Source: Hepsetus odoe (Eukaryota > Chordata > Actinopteri > Characiformes > Hepsetidae). Taken from it: a DNA stretch of 64,000 nt. This document shows, piece after piece, positions 47,401 to 59,539 of the stretch. Position numbers and translations under genes: made by a program. Where the stretch lies: assembly GCA_017165825.1 (NCBI GenBank), contig CM029367.1, positions 14,167,991-14,231,990 of the forward strand. The letters run 5' to 3'. Each line of letters begins with the position of its first letter. The stretch's first letter is position 1. A model generated the notes under the pieces. The model made no database searches and was not told the DNA's origin. It worked only from the letters and a program-made list of their open reading frames with translations.

Positions 47401-47434
47401 TCTCCGTCTTGGGCTTGTCTAGGAACGCCCCCAT
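32955..47434 (-). CDS. ppm1b: Protein phosphatase, Mg2+/Mn2+-dependent 1B, complete coding region
   Basis: PPM1B (PP2C-beta) is a metal-dependent Ser/Thr phosphatase that dephosphorylates kinases such as TAK1 and IKK-beta. Minus-strand coding exons: 46580-47434, 46329-46446, 39905-40016, 39598-39655, 32955-32984; about 390 aa, close to the 387-aa human short isoform. Met-Gly start fits N-myristoylation. Catalytic and metal residues: Arg33 (GWRVEMED), Asp60/Gly61 (VYDGHAG), Asp246/Asp250 (ACDGIWD), Asp289 (SRDNMS). The C-terminal helical part contains EKSGEEGIPDL and ENIPNLPPGGGLASK, and the last exon adds NGGDLDDPW. Nearly identical to human through the core; the loop around residues 80-100 is the main divergence. 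The acceptor at 47450-47452 leaves 15 nt of 5' UTR in this exon, and the ATG context is strong. Transcribed in the same direction as slc3a1. Confidence 0.93.
33934..35347 (-). mobile_element. Tc1-like transposon with readable DD34E motifs
   Basis: Inverted ends share 'TCAAAAAAATTAAAGGAACA'. The minus-strand transposase has one visible frame change near 34690. The N-terminal DNA-binding half (VSPNTVSRAWRRFQETSSYS) is at 34674-34970. The catalytic half at 34282-34707 has FTDESRFTL, VHDDARPHVA and SPDLNPVEHLWD with 34 residues between the last two acidic residues. This is the least decayed transposase in the window, and one frame break is enough to make it silent. Confidence 0.88.
35392..36762 (+). 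mobile_element. Tc1-like transposon, damaged, C-terminal part lost
   Basis: The left end 'CTCACCAAAGTGAGTACACC' and about 250 bp of left repeat are matched in reverse on the right. The terminal 30-40 bp at the right are missing (it breaks off at 'AATAAAATATTTA'). The plus-strand transposase is in pieces: ELSEDLKKRCVALYKDG (about 35790), WSDETKMNLLGSDG (about 36230), VKHGGGSVMVLGC, FQHDNGPKQTSK. Sequence for the third catalytic residue (the NPIE block) is absent, because the frame runs straight into the right inverted repeat. Confidence 0.82.
38422..38452. repeat. (GT)n microsatellite
   Basis: About 15 GT units. Confidence 0.95.
38870..39235 (-). mobile_element. Tc1-type relic, central fragment
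   Basis: Contains fish-repeat phrases recognised from memory ('CACACCTGGTCATCCAAAAA', 'AAAGGTGGTTCATCAGAC', 'AACTTTTTCAGCAATTTG'). On the minus strand, 'NHLFFHVFWMTR' is a decayed version of the block after the first catalytic Asp. No ends are visible. Confidence 0.5.
42006..42140 (+). repeat. tRNA-derived SINE, strongly degenerate
   Basis: 'GCAGTGGTGACCTAGAGGTC' followed by 'ACCAGTAGGTTCCCC' and 'ACTGCTCCCCAGG' recalls the family in shortened form. Confidence 0.5.
42148..42172. repeat. (AC)n microsatellite
   Basis: About 12 AC units, followed by a C-rich run. Confidence 0.9.
43096..46087 (+). mobile_element. RTE-like non-LTR retrotransposon, nearly full length but broken
   Basis: Order: 5' leader (43096-43290); apurinic endonuclease start VGTFNVGSMTGKGRELADMM and CMQETRWKG (43431-43563); decayed endonuclease with GADFNGHVG near 43795; linker; reverse transcriptase 44627-45403 with KAVGPDEIPVEAW, SNYRGIKL, HCAFVDLEKAYDRVP, GLHQGSALSPFLF and the catalytic FADD (45302-45313); C-terminal block with ELPGKRRRGRPKRRFMD (45915-45965); 3' end 'GCAGCCGAAAGAAAAAGAAG'. 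Several stops and frame changes make it non-coding. The clade (RTE/Expander type) is judged from motifs. Antisense to ppm1b. Confidence 0.85.
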
Positions 47435-47603
47435 GACTCAAGTCAGTGTCTAGGGCACAAAAAGAGAGAATCTGATCAAACATTTATTTTCAAAGTTTAA
47501 AAGTAAGACCAACTCAAACACTACAGTGATTGATATTAGCACCGGTTTATTGTCAGAAGCTCTACTTTATAATTGGTGATAATCCAGTTTTTGTGCCCCC
47601 TTA

Positions 47604-47810
47604 GGGGCAGCGGTGGCCTAGTAGTTAGGGAGTTGTGGGTTCAATTCCCTCACCAATAAGTTGTCCTGAGGTACCGTCCCTGTCACTGCCCCCCGGGCAC
47701 CTTCAATAACTGCCCCCTGCAGCACGTGTGTGTATGGGTGAAACGCAGAGGTTGAATTTGGTTGTGCTGTGCTGTGCTTGACAATGACAAGGGTAGTCAC
47801 TTTCACTTGC
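47604..47810 (+). repeat. tRNA-derived SINE
   Basis: 'GGGGCAGCGGTGGCCTAGTA' to 'AGTCACTTTCACTTGC', with a short deletion between the A and B boxes. Confidence 0.82.
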
Positions 47811-49879
47811 CATTGACTTTTCAATCACTGTACCAACACTCCTCGTTAAAATTTGCTTCTGGACAGGGACAAGACAGTCATCTATTTTTCCAGCTTACCG
47901 AGTTAAGTAATTATTCTTTATTTAGATATTGTTCAAAACATGCTATGGATCAAATCCATGGAGTGAATTGTTAAAAGCCTCCCTTAACCGAAACTTATAG
48001 CAGGTGAGTGGTATGTTAAATTAAACCAAGACAACTTAAAATGACTTAAAAAGAAAAAAGTAGTCAAAAGAACCAATAATCACATGGCCATCAACAGTCA
48101 CATAGTTTGGGGACTAAACTGAGAATTACAAAAGGGTAAATAACTTCCACACATGGTCCATCCTACGCTGGGCTGGAAACAGTAATGGATATGAATAAAA
48201 AGGATTAGACTTGCTAACGCCCAACTGAAAAGCTCTGAGTGAAAAACATGTAGAGGTGCTTGGCTCTGAAACCAAGGAGTGGGTGTACCTCCTGAAAAAT
48301 CATCACGCTGTGAGACTGATAATCCTACTGCCTCTGCAGAGCTGCTTTAGCTTTTAAAATGTGTCAAGAATTACAATGCTCAAGCTCAAAACTTCAGAGG
48401 ACAAAACAATGGTGAGCAGAAGAAAGGGCTAGATATATAGGCTTTGAAATTCATGTTCGGCCTATTGCCAAACAGGTCTCTCAACAAACTGTATGCTGTT
48501 TCTCAAAATACAAAATGGAGAACATGCGTCAAAGATTTTTATGATATCATCCTAGTTCCTTGCTAACTTCTTAGAAGCCCACTTAACCCACTGAAGCTAT
48601 TTCTGAAGGTGTATATGAGAAGGAAATCCAGATAAGCAGGCAGGCAGATAAGCTGGAAAAGCTCTTGCTTGCATATAAACATATTGCATATTTTAGTGCT
48701 AAATCTTGAAGCATCTTCTAAAAACACAGGATCTCTCAGAGCTTAGACTGCAACTGAAGCTCATAAGGATGATAAGAAAGCCCACGCCAAGCAGGGGTGT
48801 GCAAAGATTGTCTAGATGATCCAGAAAAACATAGGATGTATTTTGACAAGAGGAAGTGGCACTGCGTTGCTCTGAGGATCATAGGAGGAAGTCTGAGAGT
48901 GTTGGATAAAACAATATCTACCACTGACACTCCATACAGCATGGAGTCCAGCCATATACTTTTGCAGAAGGATCCAAAACAAATGTTTCATGAAGTGATA
49001 CACAAAAAGAGATTTTATTTGACCTGGTTTAGAAGACAATAGGCAATATTTTTATGTTTTTGATCTCGCTTAAACAATTTGACAAGTTGCCAAGATTTGC
49101 CGTTTTCTGTCCATTTAACGTGGTTGTGCCAAGAATAAACGATCAAGTCTCTTCTTACTAAAGTGGAAATGAGTGAGGCCTGACAACAATGTACTAATGT
49201 TTTTTAGCACCAAGAACACTCATCAGGTTGCAATGTACTCTTGCCTTTGCCAGTCAAAGTGAATGGTCTACAGAGAGAAAGAAAGAAAAAAATAAAAATA
49301 AAATAATAATAGTAATAAAAATCACATTATCTAAAAATAAGCTATGTCTTGAGATTTACCTCAGGATAGCCATATAATGCTGGCCACCAAAAAAGGGAGG
49401 AAAAAAAATAAGCTAGCTGTGTTGGCACTGGCACAGTGACCTCGGCATCACTGTTTTAACTCCCACAGTGCAAACAGCAGCGTTCTGGAACCTGGAGCTC
49501 ACCATCAGCACGCTGCCAGCTCAGTCACACCACAAACCTTATTGTTTGTTGCAAGCTTAAACTGCTGAACAGAACATAAATAAGCCAGACAACTTATAAA
49601 GGACATGCAAAAACAGAAAAAAAGTTAAATGGTCCAAACTAATGCCCTGTTCACACCTGGCATGAATGAGTCTCAGTACTTTGAGCACAGCTTTAAAGTA
49701 CACCGAGTGGCCACTTGTCCGATCAAACATTCTCGTTTCATGCAAATAAACACAAATCATTCTATTTGCAAAGACTATGTTCATTTTAACTGGTGGAAGG
49801 CAAAAATGCACCTCCCGTGCTTAGTATTCAGGAAAATAAAAGAAGAATGTTTCAAGGTGGAATCTCCATGGATCAAACT

Positions 49880-50105
49880 TGTTTGTCCTGCACATGCCAC
49901 AAATGCTTGATCCAGGAGTCAGGGCAAATTATTCTTGTGAAAAAGCCACTGCCATTCTATAATACCTTTGCCATGAAGGACTTAACTTGGTCTGCATCAA
50001 CGTTAATGTATTGTTGTGCCAAAGAAATATCCATATGAATACCAGGAGCCAAGGTCTCCGATCAGAACACTGCTGAAGCATCACACTACCACACTGCTGG
50101 AGCAA
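49880..50105 (-). mobile_element. Tc1-type relic, 3' part
   Basis: Recognised from memory of fish copies by 'AAAGCCACTGCCATTCTATA', 'TTTGCCATGAAGGACTTAAC', 'GCATCACACTACC'. Appears to be the same family as 38870-39235, covering the adjacent part of the element. Confidence 0.45.
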
Positions 50106-51579
50106 GAGTCTACCTTTAGCTTTGAATAATCAAAAATAAATTAACTGATTAATCAATTATCAAAATATGTTTTTTTAGTTAATTTAGTTACAGGCTTAAA
50201 CTGTTTCTTTTGTTCGAAATTAATTCCCAATGCTGACAGGTGCAACTGTAATGGATCAGTGTTTTTCACTTCTCCAGTCAGTGGTTTAAGGCATCACTGA
50301 CACAGTATTGCAGATAGCAAATCACAAATGTTGCATTCTGTTTTATCCAAAGTATGGCTGAGCAAACTGCAGTCCAGTCATCTGGCATGTGATGATGTCA
50401 CAAGGCAGCTTGTCTGAGTGTCTCCGTCTCACACCCATTGAACTATAAATAACCCCTAGCTAGGATTGCACACTACCCACATTCCATTTTCTGAGTCCTC
50501 CAGCCATACATGCAATTTTCAAACTCTCACCTTTCACCAAAGGGAAACTGTATTTCCTCCTAGCTCGAACCCCCCGAGCCACTTCACTAGGTCTAGCTTG
50601 AAAACCCTTATACCTCAAAGGCATACATGCAAAGGGATAAAGTTCTAGGCTTGCTTTTCAAAGTAGCTTCCATTCAATTCCATTCCATTCAAGAAAGGCA
50701 TTATCTGCTAAGTCTAGTATGGTGTTTGGTATCAAAACAAGGAGTTGTGGGCTGAACACCTGTGCTCTGACTCCACATTCAGCACACTTTGATCGTATGC
50801 TGTGATTAGCATCATACTACACTAAAAAGGCCTGACAACAATAACTCATTAGTTATGGATGAGAGTGGTTCCACAGAAGGCTTTCTGTATTAAAGCAAAA
50901 GACAGACACCAAATATATTCAATGCAAACAGGAAGTGGCACAGACCTTTGAAGGCCATTTCAATGATGGCACCCAATAAAAGGCAAATGGCAAATTTATA
51001 CAATGCTTATCTTATTATGCTTTGTTCCAGAAAATTACCCTTTCACAGCTTTCAACCCACAAAATGTGTGGTGATCATCCAAGAACTAAAGATTACACTA
51101 TAAGTTTTCCTTTTCCAACATCAATACAGAAGAGACTCCAAGGGAACACAAGCTGCCTTGATATCTTTGGAATGATAGGACTGCTCTCCCTTCGTCAGCA
51201 AGTCTGATGGTTGCTTTACAATATCCAACTAAAACGTTAGCTAATCTAGCTCCAGTAAGCATTCTCCTCCAAGCATGCTGAGCTGTCCAATTAAGTTTTA
51301 TTAGTAGTACAAGCTAGCATTCACACTGGTCAAGGGAAGCTGGGATAGAATATTTTTTCCGGAAAAAAACTGCTAATCTTTCAAATGGGCTATTTTGAAG
51401 TCAAGCACTTCAGTCAACCTGATACAAGTAGTACTAGATATGTACTACATTTATCGATAATGTTCAACAAATGCAACAAAACAAAAACTCGCATTTGTAT
51501 CCACAAGATTGATCTCACATGAAGGGTAAAGTGCAGTGAACATGAACAGCTCTTTCGTTTCTTTTCAGCATTCTATTTA

Positions 51580-51580
51580 T

Positions 51581-51625
<45 letters not shown>

Positions 51626-51643
51626 TATATATATATATATATA
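51580..51643. repeat. TA/GT compound microsatellite
   Basis: (TA)n followed by about 15 GT units and a second (TA)n. Confidence 0.92.
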
Positions 51644-54600
51644 AAAAAGGAAAATGCTGCAGATCTGGCAAAACACTAGCAGAGGAATGTACATATTCGT
51701 TTCACATCAGAGACAACACTGAGAGCAGAGCAGAAAACAAACCTATGCTAACTCCACTCGCTCTATAAATAGCATCCATCAGTACCAGCTCAGTTCTGTA
51801 ACACAGCGAGCCATTTTACAGCCTTAAAAATTGCACTTACCTGACCTTATTATGGCCTGCATTCAACAGATATCAATCCAGGTGACCAGCTGCTCTAACA
51901 AGGTCCCTACATTCCCCTGATGTGCACAGACGAGGCCTACATAGTCCCAAGATGTATGGCACTGCGATGATGTAACTACTGGACCACTGTCATATGTTCC
52001 GTTTCCATGCCTACCATGCCTGGAGTGGCAGCTAAGAGTGGTTTCTATGGCAACAGAGAGCTTCAACAGGGCACTTCAGTACATCTTTGCTATGACCAGT
52101 CCCTTCTCTGGAATGGAAAGTGCAGTGAAAGCGTACATGTCTAAATAAATATATGAATAAAAACATTTGCACAGGAAAATCAATCACATGTCTCCACCTA
52201 AGGCAAGTGAGATGCACATCAAGTCTCTAGTCTTTTTGTTGCATCCTTTAAAGGACAATTAAAGCTTATATCTATCTCACCTGGATGTCTCCATATCCTT
52301 TTCATCATCTTTTCATGCATAGCATGACTTAACTGTGTTGAAAATTAACCTGATCATTTTTTCCTGTTTCTACATCTCAAAAGGCATACCATAAGTGCGG
52401 TTTATAAATAAAGCACAAATTTGGTCTTTAATATGAAAGCTTGCATCTGAACGCATTTTGCGACTAATTATTGACTTTCTCGCCAAAAAACTCTAGCTTT
52501 TATCATCAAGCAGGTCTGTGAGCATATCTAATGTTATGGTAGTAAAGACTTTTAGAAAATATAAGGCAAGATTTGTGGCATAGGATGACTTGTGTGCAGA
52601 CTTGGTCTTGAAATGGTCTGCCACAGAGTAAATGAGAAAGTAAAAGATACCGACTCCCCACTGGCGGCATTATACATCCCATTATCCTGAGGCTGTTAAT
52701 GGTTTATACTCTTTGCATGTATATTGGAGCACAGGGAACTATATTAATTCAACAAATGAACCAGCAGTTATCATATATTTCAACTGTCTTGCAAACTTCT
52801 GAGGTTTTCTTTCAAGATGTAATTCTGAGATTTTCACTGAATTTGAAAATTTAGATTAAAGCTGGCAGGTTAACTCTAACAAATTTAATTGCAGTCAGTA
52901 AATCCAACAGAGAATCTTTCACTTTCAGTACTTAATGCAATCTACAGTCTGTACCAAGTAGGTCATATATAGCCTCTGTGGCCCATGTGTTTCATCGAAA
53001 TGTCTTCTACTTGCTGAGTTCACATGTCTGATTCACAAATATTGGAAATCTCCAGTATTCTTTACTGGTTTCCAATATTTGCTGCCCTGATTTAAATGAC
53101 AAAACATTAATTCTGTGTTAAATGTGGTTCATCAGCCAAAAACTACTACTCATTCAAAAATGTAAAAAATCAAGACACAGGCTAAAATAAAAAACTAGCT
53201 AAAAAAAAAAAAAATATATATATATATATTTGTACTAGTGTATAAATTTTAATGTAATAATTTCAGACCAGTGAAGGAGAGGAAAGCAAAAAAAAAAAAA
53301 AAAAAAAGACCTACTGATGCTAGCTTTTTTGAACTACTGTTGTGTATTGTTTGATACTTTGTTGTAAGAAGAACTTCCTCGGCTGAAGTTTCGGATTGCT
53401 AATTCAAGACATTTGCTGTTAATTACATCTTTGGGCCAAGGAGATGCTTTTTCTCAACCACACAAAAATAAGCAAAACAAGCTAATGTATGAAACATCTT
53501 TTTTAGCTAATGAACAGGACAATTTTCAATTCACACTTTTTTTAATTAAACATTCACTCAGACATTCAAAAGGCAAGCATAAAGGCAAAATATCTGCCCA
53601 AAATCACACAGCACAGAGCACATTTGAAGATTTTCTGAATAACATCAAAAAATATATATCCTCGTTTCACTATGCAGACAAGCCTTAAATGTTGAAGCCT
53701 GTAATATGATATGATTCCCCACTGAAAATAAACAAACTACTGTTGCCAGGTTACTCTATTATTTGCACCATACAGCAGACCAGCAGAACCAACTCAAAAT
53801 CACCCTCCCATCCCATCATTCAGGTCTGGCGAGAAAACACATTCGAAGAATTCAGACATACAGAGGACTTCAATATCCACACTGAGCTAAGGGTTTGACA
53901 ACACCACAGATCCATGATCTATGATGCTGTACTTTATCAGAAGAACCTTTAATACAGGAATGGCCTCATGCTTCCAAAAAACAAACCCTTAACATTAGGG
54001 ATTTTTTTTAATGCTCCAATCAAAATCACCAGCCATGAACAGTGATTAGCAGACCAGCCAATGCAACAGGAGGCCTAGATATTACATACTGTGCTGATGG
54101 TTAACTCATAGAAATCTTTAGGTTTGAAAATGGAAACGGAGAGAAAGGAATCAGATGGTTAAGTTGGTGGGCCACCAGTGGATTCAACTAAAGCTTCACA
54201 CAGGCTTTACGTCTAAAACTTGACATGTGCTCTTACACAGTTTTAACTCTTTAAAAGAAAAATAGCCATTCTGTTTGCTGGGTTTTCAATAAGTGCAAAC
54301 CTAGCTGCCTGATCTTACACACACACTGACCATAAACCTAGGATTGTTTATCTTCTTTCTAAATGCGGGTCCAAGCTTAGCATAAGAGATTTTCTGCTTA
54401 AGTCATGGAAACAAAGCTGATGAGTCAGCTCATCTTCAACATCTTCTGCGTATCACTGTCTACATTTCCATTATCTAGTATCCAAAGCATCATGAAAGCT
54501 ATCAGCATTTCAATAGTTCCACCAGCTGAGAGTTGAGGTATTGGCAATATATCAGACATAATGCTGAGAACGAAAAAAATGGTTATAGAAAATAATGTAA

Positions 54601-56377
54601 TGCAATTTAATGGGTAAGGGTAACTGTCTGTCACACAGACCCCGGGCAGTGAAAATGGCCATTTGAAATGGCCTCGGTCAGTTATTAATAAAAAATAAAA
54701 AATAAAAAATAAAAAAAAAGACAGAACGCTAAAGCGTCACAAGGTTGAGAAGGTTTCCAGATAAAGCAGTTAACAAGCTAAATAAATTTTGTAATCCACT
54801 CAGTAGATACATGCAGTGTTTGATTAGCATCTGACCAGAGGCTTTTTGCACATCAAGAGATTCTGAAACAAAAATGTGACAGTAAACAACAAGTGTAAAA
54901 AATATACAGACAAATAAGTTTAGCCTCCTGTTTAAATCTCATGAATACATACAGCCTATAATTTCTGTTAAGCATGAAATGGTCTGAATTTAAGTAGCAA
55001 AACACAACTTACCTGCTACAAGGAACAAAAGAATCACATTGAAACACATAGTTGAGATTACTACAGCATTTGCAATGTGGTCATTAACTGTTAACAGATT
55101 TATATTTCTAAAACAGAACCCTAATTTCTATAACCAACACCACCACAGAGCACATTTGTCTCATATCCAAAAACCTTCACACATTTGGATATTGCTTAAA
55201 TGTGAAAGCACCAAAAAGCACAAAACCACCATTCTGAAAAACTATCCTTTCAGCCATTAGCCATACATGCTCTTAAGTTTCTCTAGCTTTCTTCCATTTA
55301 GATATCATGTATGAACAATATCTGTTAATAGCAATGGCACTAAACTATTTAACATGCAATGAAATCAATGGTAAATGTTTAGTAACAACTTAAATCATGG
55401 AAAAAATGACACTTAACAGTATGCAGACTTCCTAAACTGGAAAGCCTTTTCATCAACATATGATAGCAACAAATGGAATTAAAATGTTAAACATGCCAGG
55501 CTATAAAATATATTAATTTCAGATGCACTGCGGCGACAACAATAAATAAATAAATACAAACCCAGAGAGGAACTCTTCAATGACAAAGACATCAAAAATT
55601 AAGGATAAACTAATCCTCTGGCTTTTTCAAAAAACTGTTTAGTAGAGACACAGAGATTGGTCTTAAGAGCAAAAAAAATGTTTTGATTGAAAAATATCAG
55701 TTCAGCATGTGTTCTAATTCGAAGTGTAAACAGTAAAAATGGGAAACAGTTATTTAAACGTGTTATTTAAATCAAAAGTTTATGTGGAATATTCTTTCCT
55801 GTATCCAAGATGCCTAAGGCCAACATAATCACTGAGTGAGAGGAGCAAAGATCATCTTATCCATGGTTTAAATGACACTCTTGAGCTTTAGGATTTTGGC
55901 AGAACTTAACTGATGCTAGCTGTTCTGAAATTCAACAGCCAAATACAGGCCTTTCCTTTCAACATCCTCTCCAAAGTCTGGCCCAAAAAGGGTAGGCTTG
56001 TACCCCTGGATGCTGAATGAGGAGTCAGATCTGTCACAAGTAAAACATTAACCATGCTTTTGTGCACAATAGTTGGAATAAAAATGGGCTAAACTCTCTC
56101 ACATTTGTTTAAGTGGAGTGATCTAGATATGAACATGTTAAAATTTATATCAAACTATCCAGCCAAGATCAGTCTGCGTTTTAAACAAGCTTAGATTTTA
56201 CCAAGAGCTTAGTCATAAAATACTGTGCCTTGGGCCAACCTTCATTTCTTCTTATTTTGCTTCCAAAGAGTCAAACTTTAAGGCATTTGTAATGTTGAGG
56301 AATAGTTCTCCAGGCTTCCTGAAGGACAAAGTTTTTGGCTATCATTTAAAGATGCCGAGAACTGAAAATCTCAATTC

Positions 56378-56692
56378 GAGGATGGACAAGATTAGAAATG
56401 AGTATATTATAGGGACAGCTCAGGTTGGATGTTTTGGAGACAAAGTTAGAGAAGCAAGGTTGCCTTGGTTTGGACATGTCCAGTGGAGAGATGAGGATTA
56501 TATTGGGAGAAGGATGCTGAGGATGGAGGTGCCAGGAAAGAGCAAAAGAGGAAGAAAAAAGAGGAGGTTTATGGATATTGAGAGAAAGGACATCCAAGTA
56601 GTTGGTTTGAAGGAGGAAGATGCAGAGGACAGGAAGAAAGAGACAATTGATCCACCGTGGAGACCCCTAACAGGAGCAGCCGAAAGAAGTTG
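56378..56692 (+). mobile_element. RTE-like LINE, 3' fragment
   Basis: Shares 'AGGGACAGCTCAGGTTGG', 'GGACATGTCCAGTGGAGAGA' and the 'GCAGCCGAAAGAAG' end with the LINE at 43096. Encodes the words RDEDYIGRRMLRMEVPGKS and EEDAEDRKK. 5'-truncated. Confidence 0.82.
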
Positions 56693-57532
56693 ATTTTCAG
56701 TCCTGTCCCTATGCCTCTCCAGTTTCAGAGGATTGTTTTTTGTTTTTGTAAGCCACACAGTGACCTACATATGAATCATTCAAGCAGAACAAAGTGGTCT
56801 AACTTAAGCCATGAAGTAGGGAAGAAACAGATAGTTTAAAATGAAAGAATATCAAGCTGATTATCAGTAAACAGGTGTTCCTCTATGCTGAGTGGTTAGA
56901 TACTCCTTTATCTAGGCACCTTGAATCTTTAGACACTTTGCAGCCTGTTCCCATTTCTTTAATTTTATTCTACTCAATGCACCAAAGATAACAGCTTTAT
57001 AGGCTATAGGCATAATATTTTAGTTCCAGTTGTCAGAATGGAGTGATTTCATCATAAAATTACAAAGAGTTTTAAAATCAATTACCCAAAATTTACCCAT
57101 GCATTGTAGTGCTGGGGATCACACAGTTGTTTTTGGTGTCACAATGTCATTGTGTGCCATTCTTTACATAAACAACAAGTTCTCAGGAAGTATGCATTCA
57201 TTATCCATATACACAACATTTGATATTGCGATTCTGTAAAACAGCCTGGAAATGCTTTCCCAGTATTCTAGTTAGGTGCGTTCACTGACTATTGTAAGTC
57301 TTTTTCAAGCTCAAACTAACATGCAGAAACTTAAACTTAGGGTGTGAATTGTAATTTGTTTCCCTTCCTACTCAAATATTTAATTGAAGAGACTTCACAT
57401 GACATACATAAGGTGAAAGGATAACCATAAAGCCACAGTTCCCATATTTTTATCCCAGTGAGTACCTAGTTTTCAAAGGCCTAAAGCAGGTGTGGCCTGT
57501 CTTATCCACTGAGGGCTGCTGTTGTTACAGGT

Positions 57533-57640
57533 CAGTCAGTCATTTTCTGCCGCTGGTCCCAAACGGGGTCGCGGGGGAGTGCTGGAGTCCAACCCAGCTC
57601 ACACAGGGCGAAGGACAGGGGACACACCCTGGACAGTGTG
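57533..57640 (+). repeat. Fish dispersed repeat fragment
   Basis: 'CATTTTCTGCCGCTGGTCCC', 'GGGGTCGCGGGGGAGTGCTG' and 'CACAGGGCGAAGGACAGGGG' follow a widespread fish repeat. It runs directly into an inverted SINE fragment at 57641. Confidence 0.55.
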
Positions 57641-57748
57641 ATGGGGACGGCACCTTGCTCAAGGGTACCTCAGGGCAACCTATTGGGAAGGGGTTCAAAC
57701 CCCTGATCATGTGGCCAACGCCCTAACCACTAGGCCACCGCTGCCCCA
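57641..57748 (-). repeat. tRNA-derived SINE, head half
   Basis: Ends 'AACCACTAGGCCACCGCTGC'. B-box side 'GGGTTTGAACCCC' on the minus strand. The tail half is missing. Confidence 0.8.
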
Positions 57749-58938
57749 GTTGTTACAGGTATCATTTAAAAAAAGCTTCAGCTCACCTGATTCTACGTTG
57801 TTAATCAGTTAGCCTCAGTGTTCAGCTGACTTGGTAATAGAGTTGAATTCCTTATTGGAAGGAAAACACCTGCTACACAGGCCCTTAGCAGAGAAGATCA
57901 GTGACTATTGCTGAAGTAGAGCAGCAAATTAAGCTACAACCCCTAAAATAGCGTTTCCCTGAAATCATTTAGTGCCATCCTTTAATACATTCTCATCCTA
58001 ACAGTATATTCTGACTGACAAGAACAAACCTAGTACATACAGCAGTACCATTTTTAAAAATATTTCTACCTAATAAGCTCAGGGAGAGAGCGCCACTCAC
58101 AAAGCACACCAGTTCGAGGCAACCCTAACTTGGGTTTGACATGAACTGCTCAAAAATTTATGGTGACCAAACATAAAAGCAGTCCAATGACATGAACAAG
58201 TATCCTTGCCATGCAACCAGAATATACATGACTGTTGTCACACTGCTTGTAAATAACCTGGAAAGAGACATGTTATCTGCCAATGTGAACATCCCTGACA
58301 TCTGTTGAGACAATGTCCTGTTCTGGAGTTTTAGGTCAATGAATCTAATTAAATCAATCACTAATATGAAGACCTGTTCTTTATTTTATTGGTTCGAAAC
58401 TTACAACATACCCAGCAACAGATCCCAATGCAACTGAAACTAATGCTTTAGTCTATAAAGGTGTAGTATGCTCAGCAACACCTTCTACACAGAAGACTGC
58501 AGTTGGACTTTAATCAGGTTATTTATTTGATTTCTTCTTGGGGCATTCCAGTCATCCTTTTTAGAAGTAAACAGCTGTGTCTGGAAATAGCCCACTGGAC
58601 ATGTGAACTGCAATGCAAATGTAATGGCAACTTGGATCGAGCTGATCAGCTACATGATTTAAGTTTATTTCGACCACAGTATGAAAGGAGAGACTGGTAG
58701 TAAAGTGGAGAACTACCATCACTTGCTGAGCCGCCAGCGTTAACTGTGTGGATAAACAAGCTAAGAGATCCAACCGAAATGCCCGTCTAGCAGTGAAGAC
58801 AAATGAGAGCCTGTCAGTCTGATTTACATGCTATCACTGCGGACACACAGCTAAACTAGGGCGCTAGCTGGCTGGTTACAAAACGCAGCTAACCCCCTTA
58901 GCGACCTTGCTTGCCTGGAAAACTGCGAGGCAACTTAC

Positions 58939-59370
58939 ATTTCTCAGGATGCAGTTATCCTCCGGCAAGACGCCACGTACCAGGCAGAGGACGACTTGAA
59001 GCTCAGGCCCGCTCCCTGACCGACCATGGAAGTGTTTTCACCGATGATGGGAACCGCTCGGCCACGGCTAGCGCAGCGCTGCTGCTAGCTGAGGGGTTTA
59101 GCCAGCTAGCTAGCTAGCGGGCTAGCTCGAAGCGGTGGCTTTTTCACTCGCTCGGCTCGGACTGCGCTCCGAATAGATGGCGGCTGTGACCTCGAGGTTT
59201 TTCACACATATTGGACACCCACCACCGCCTCTGCGTAGCGTGGAGAAGACAAGGCCAGTCAGCCAAGAGAAATGTGGAAGCTAAGCTGCCGTCTAGGCTA
59301 GCTACATGTTAACGGACGGATGACGTCTTCCCCCCCCCGTCAGCGGCTCGCGGGAGGGGCGGGGCCACAC
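58939..59370 (-). promoter_or_regulatory. ppm1b: ppm1b GC-rich promoter and non-coding exon 1
   Basis: The most CpG-rich stretch of the window. On the minus strand a consensus donor, GTAAGT (58933-58938), would end a 5' UTR exon at 58939, joining the acceptor before 47449. A GC box, GGGGCGGGGC, lies at 59355-59364, and GATGGCGGC (YY1-like) at 59176-59184. The start site is not fixed. Known PPM1B genes also begin with a non-coding exon. Confidence 0.6.
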
Positions 59371-59539
59371 AGAGGGCACTCACAGCATGACAGTGTGTCA
59401 AAGCAGGGAAGCGCTCCTGTCTCCAAAAAGGGCCAATATACCAGCATATTTACCACACACTACTCTCATGTCAGAACGACAGGGTCGGTATCCATTAAAG
59501 TATGCCCCTTTTCCTCTTAAAGTAGTATTCATTTTAAAG

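Larger units (their letters stand above)
47450..58938 (-). other. ppm1b: ppm1b intron 1
   Basis: 11.5 kb between the non-coding exon 1 and the first coding exon. Recognised: SINEs (47604-47810, 57641-57748), a Tc1-type relic (49880-50105), a TA/GT microsatellite (51580-51643), a LINE 3' fragment (56378-56692) and a dispersed repeat (57533-57640). Most of 50.1-56.3 kb holds no repeat I recognise and no coding exon. Confidence 0.6.

Noticed and set aside
48736..49042. Paired open frames on both strands within ppm1b intron 1
   Set aside because: No domain, no splice sites and no match that I recognise; likely an old repeat or chance.
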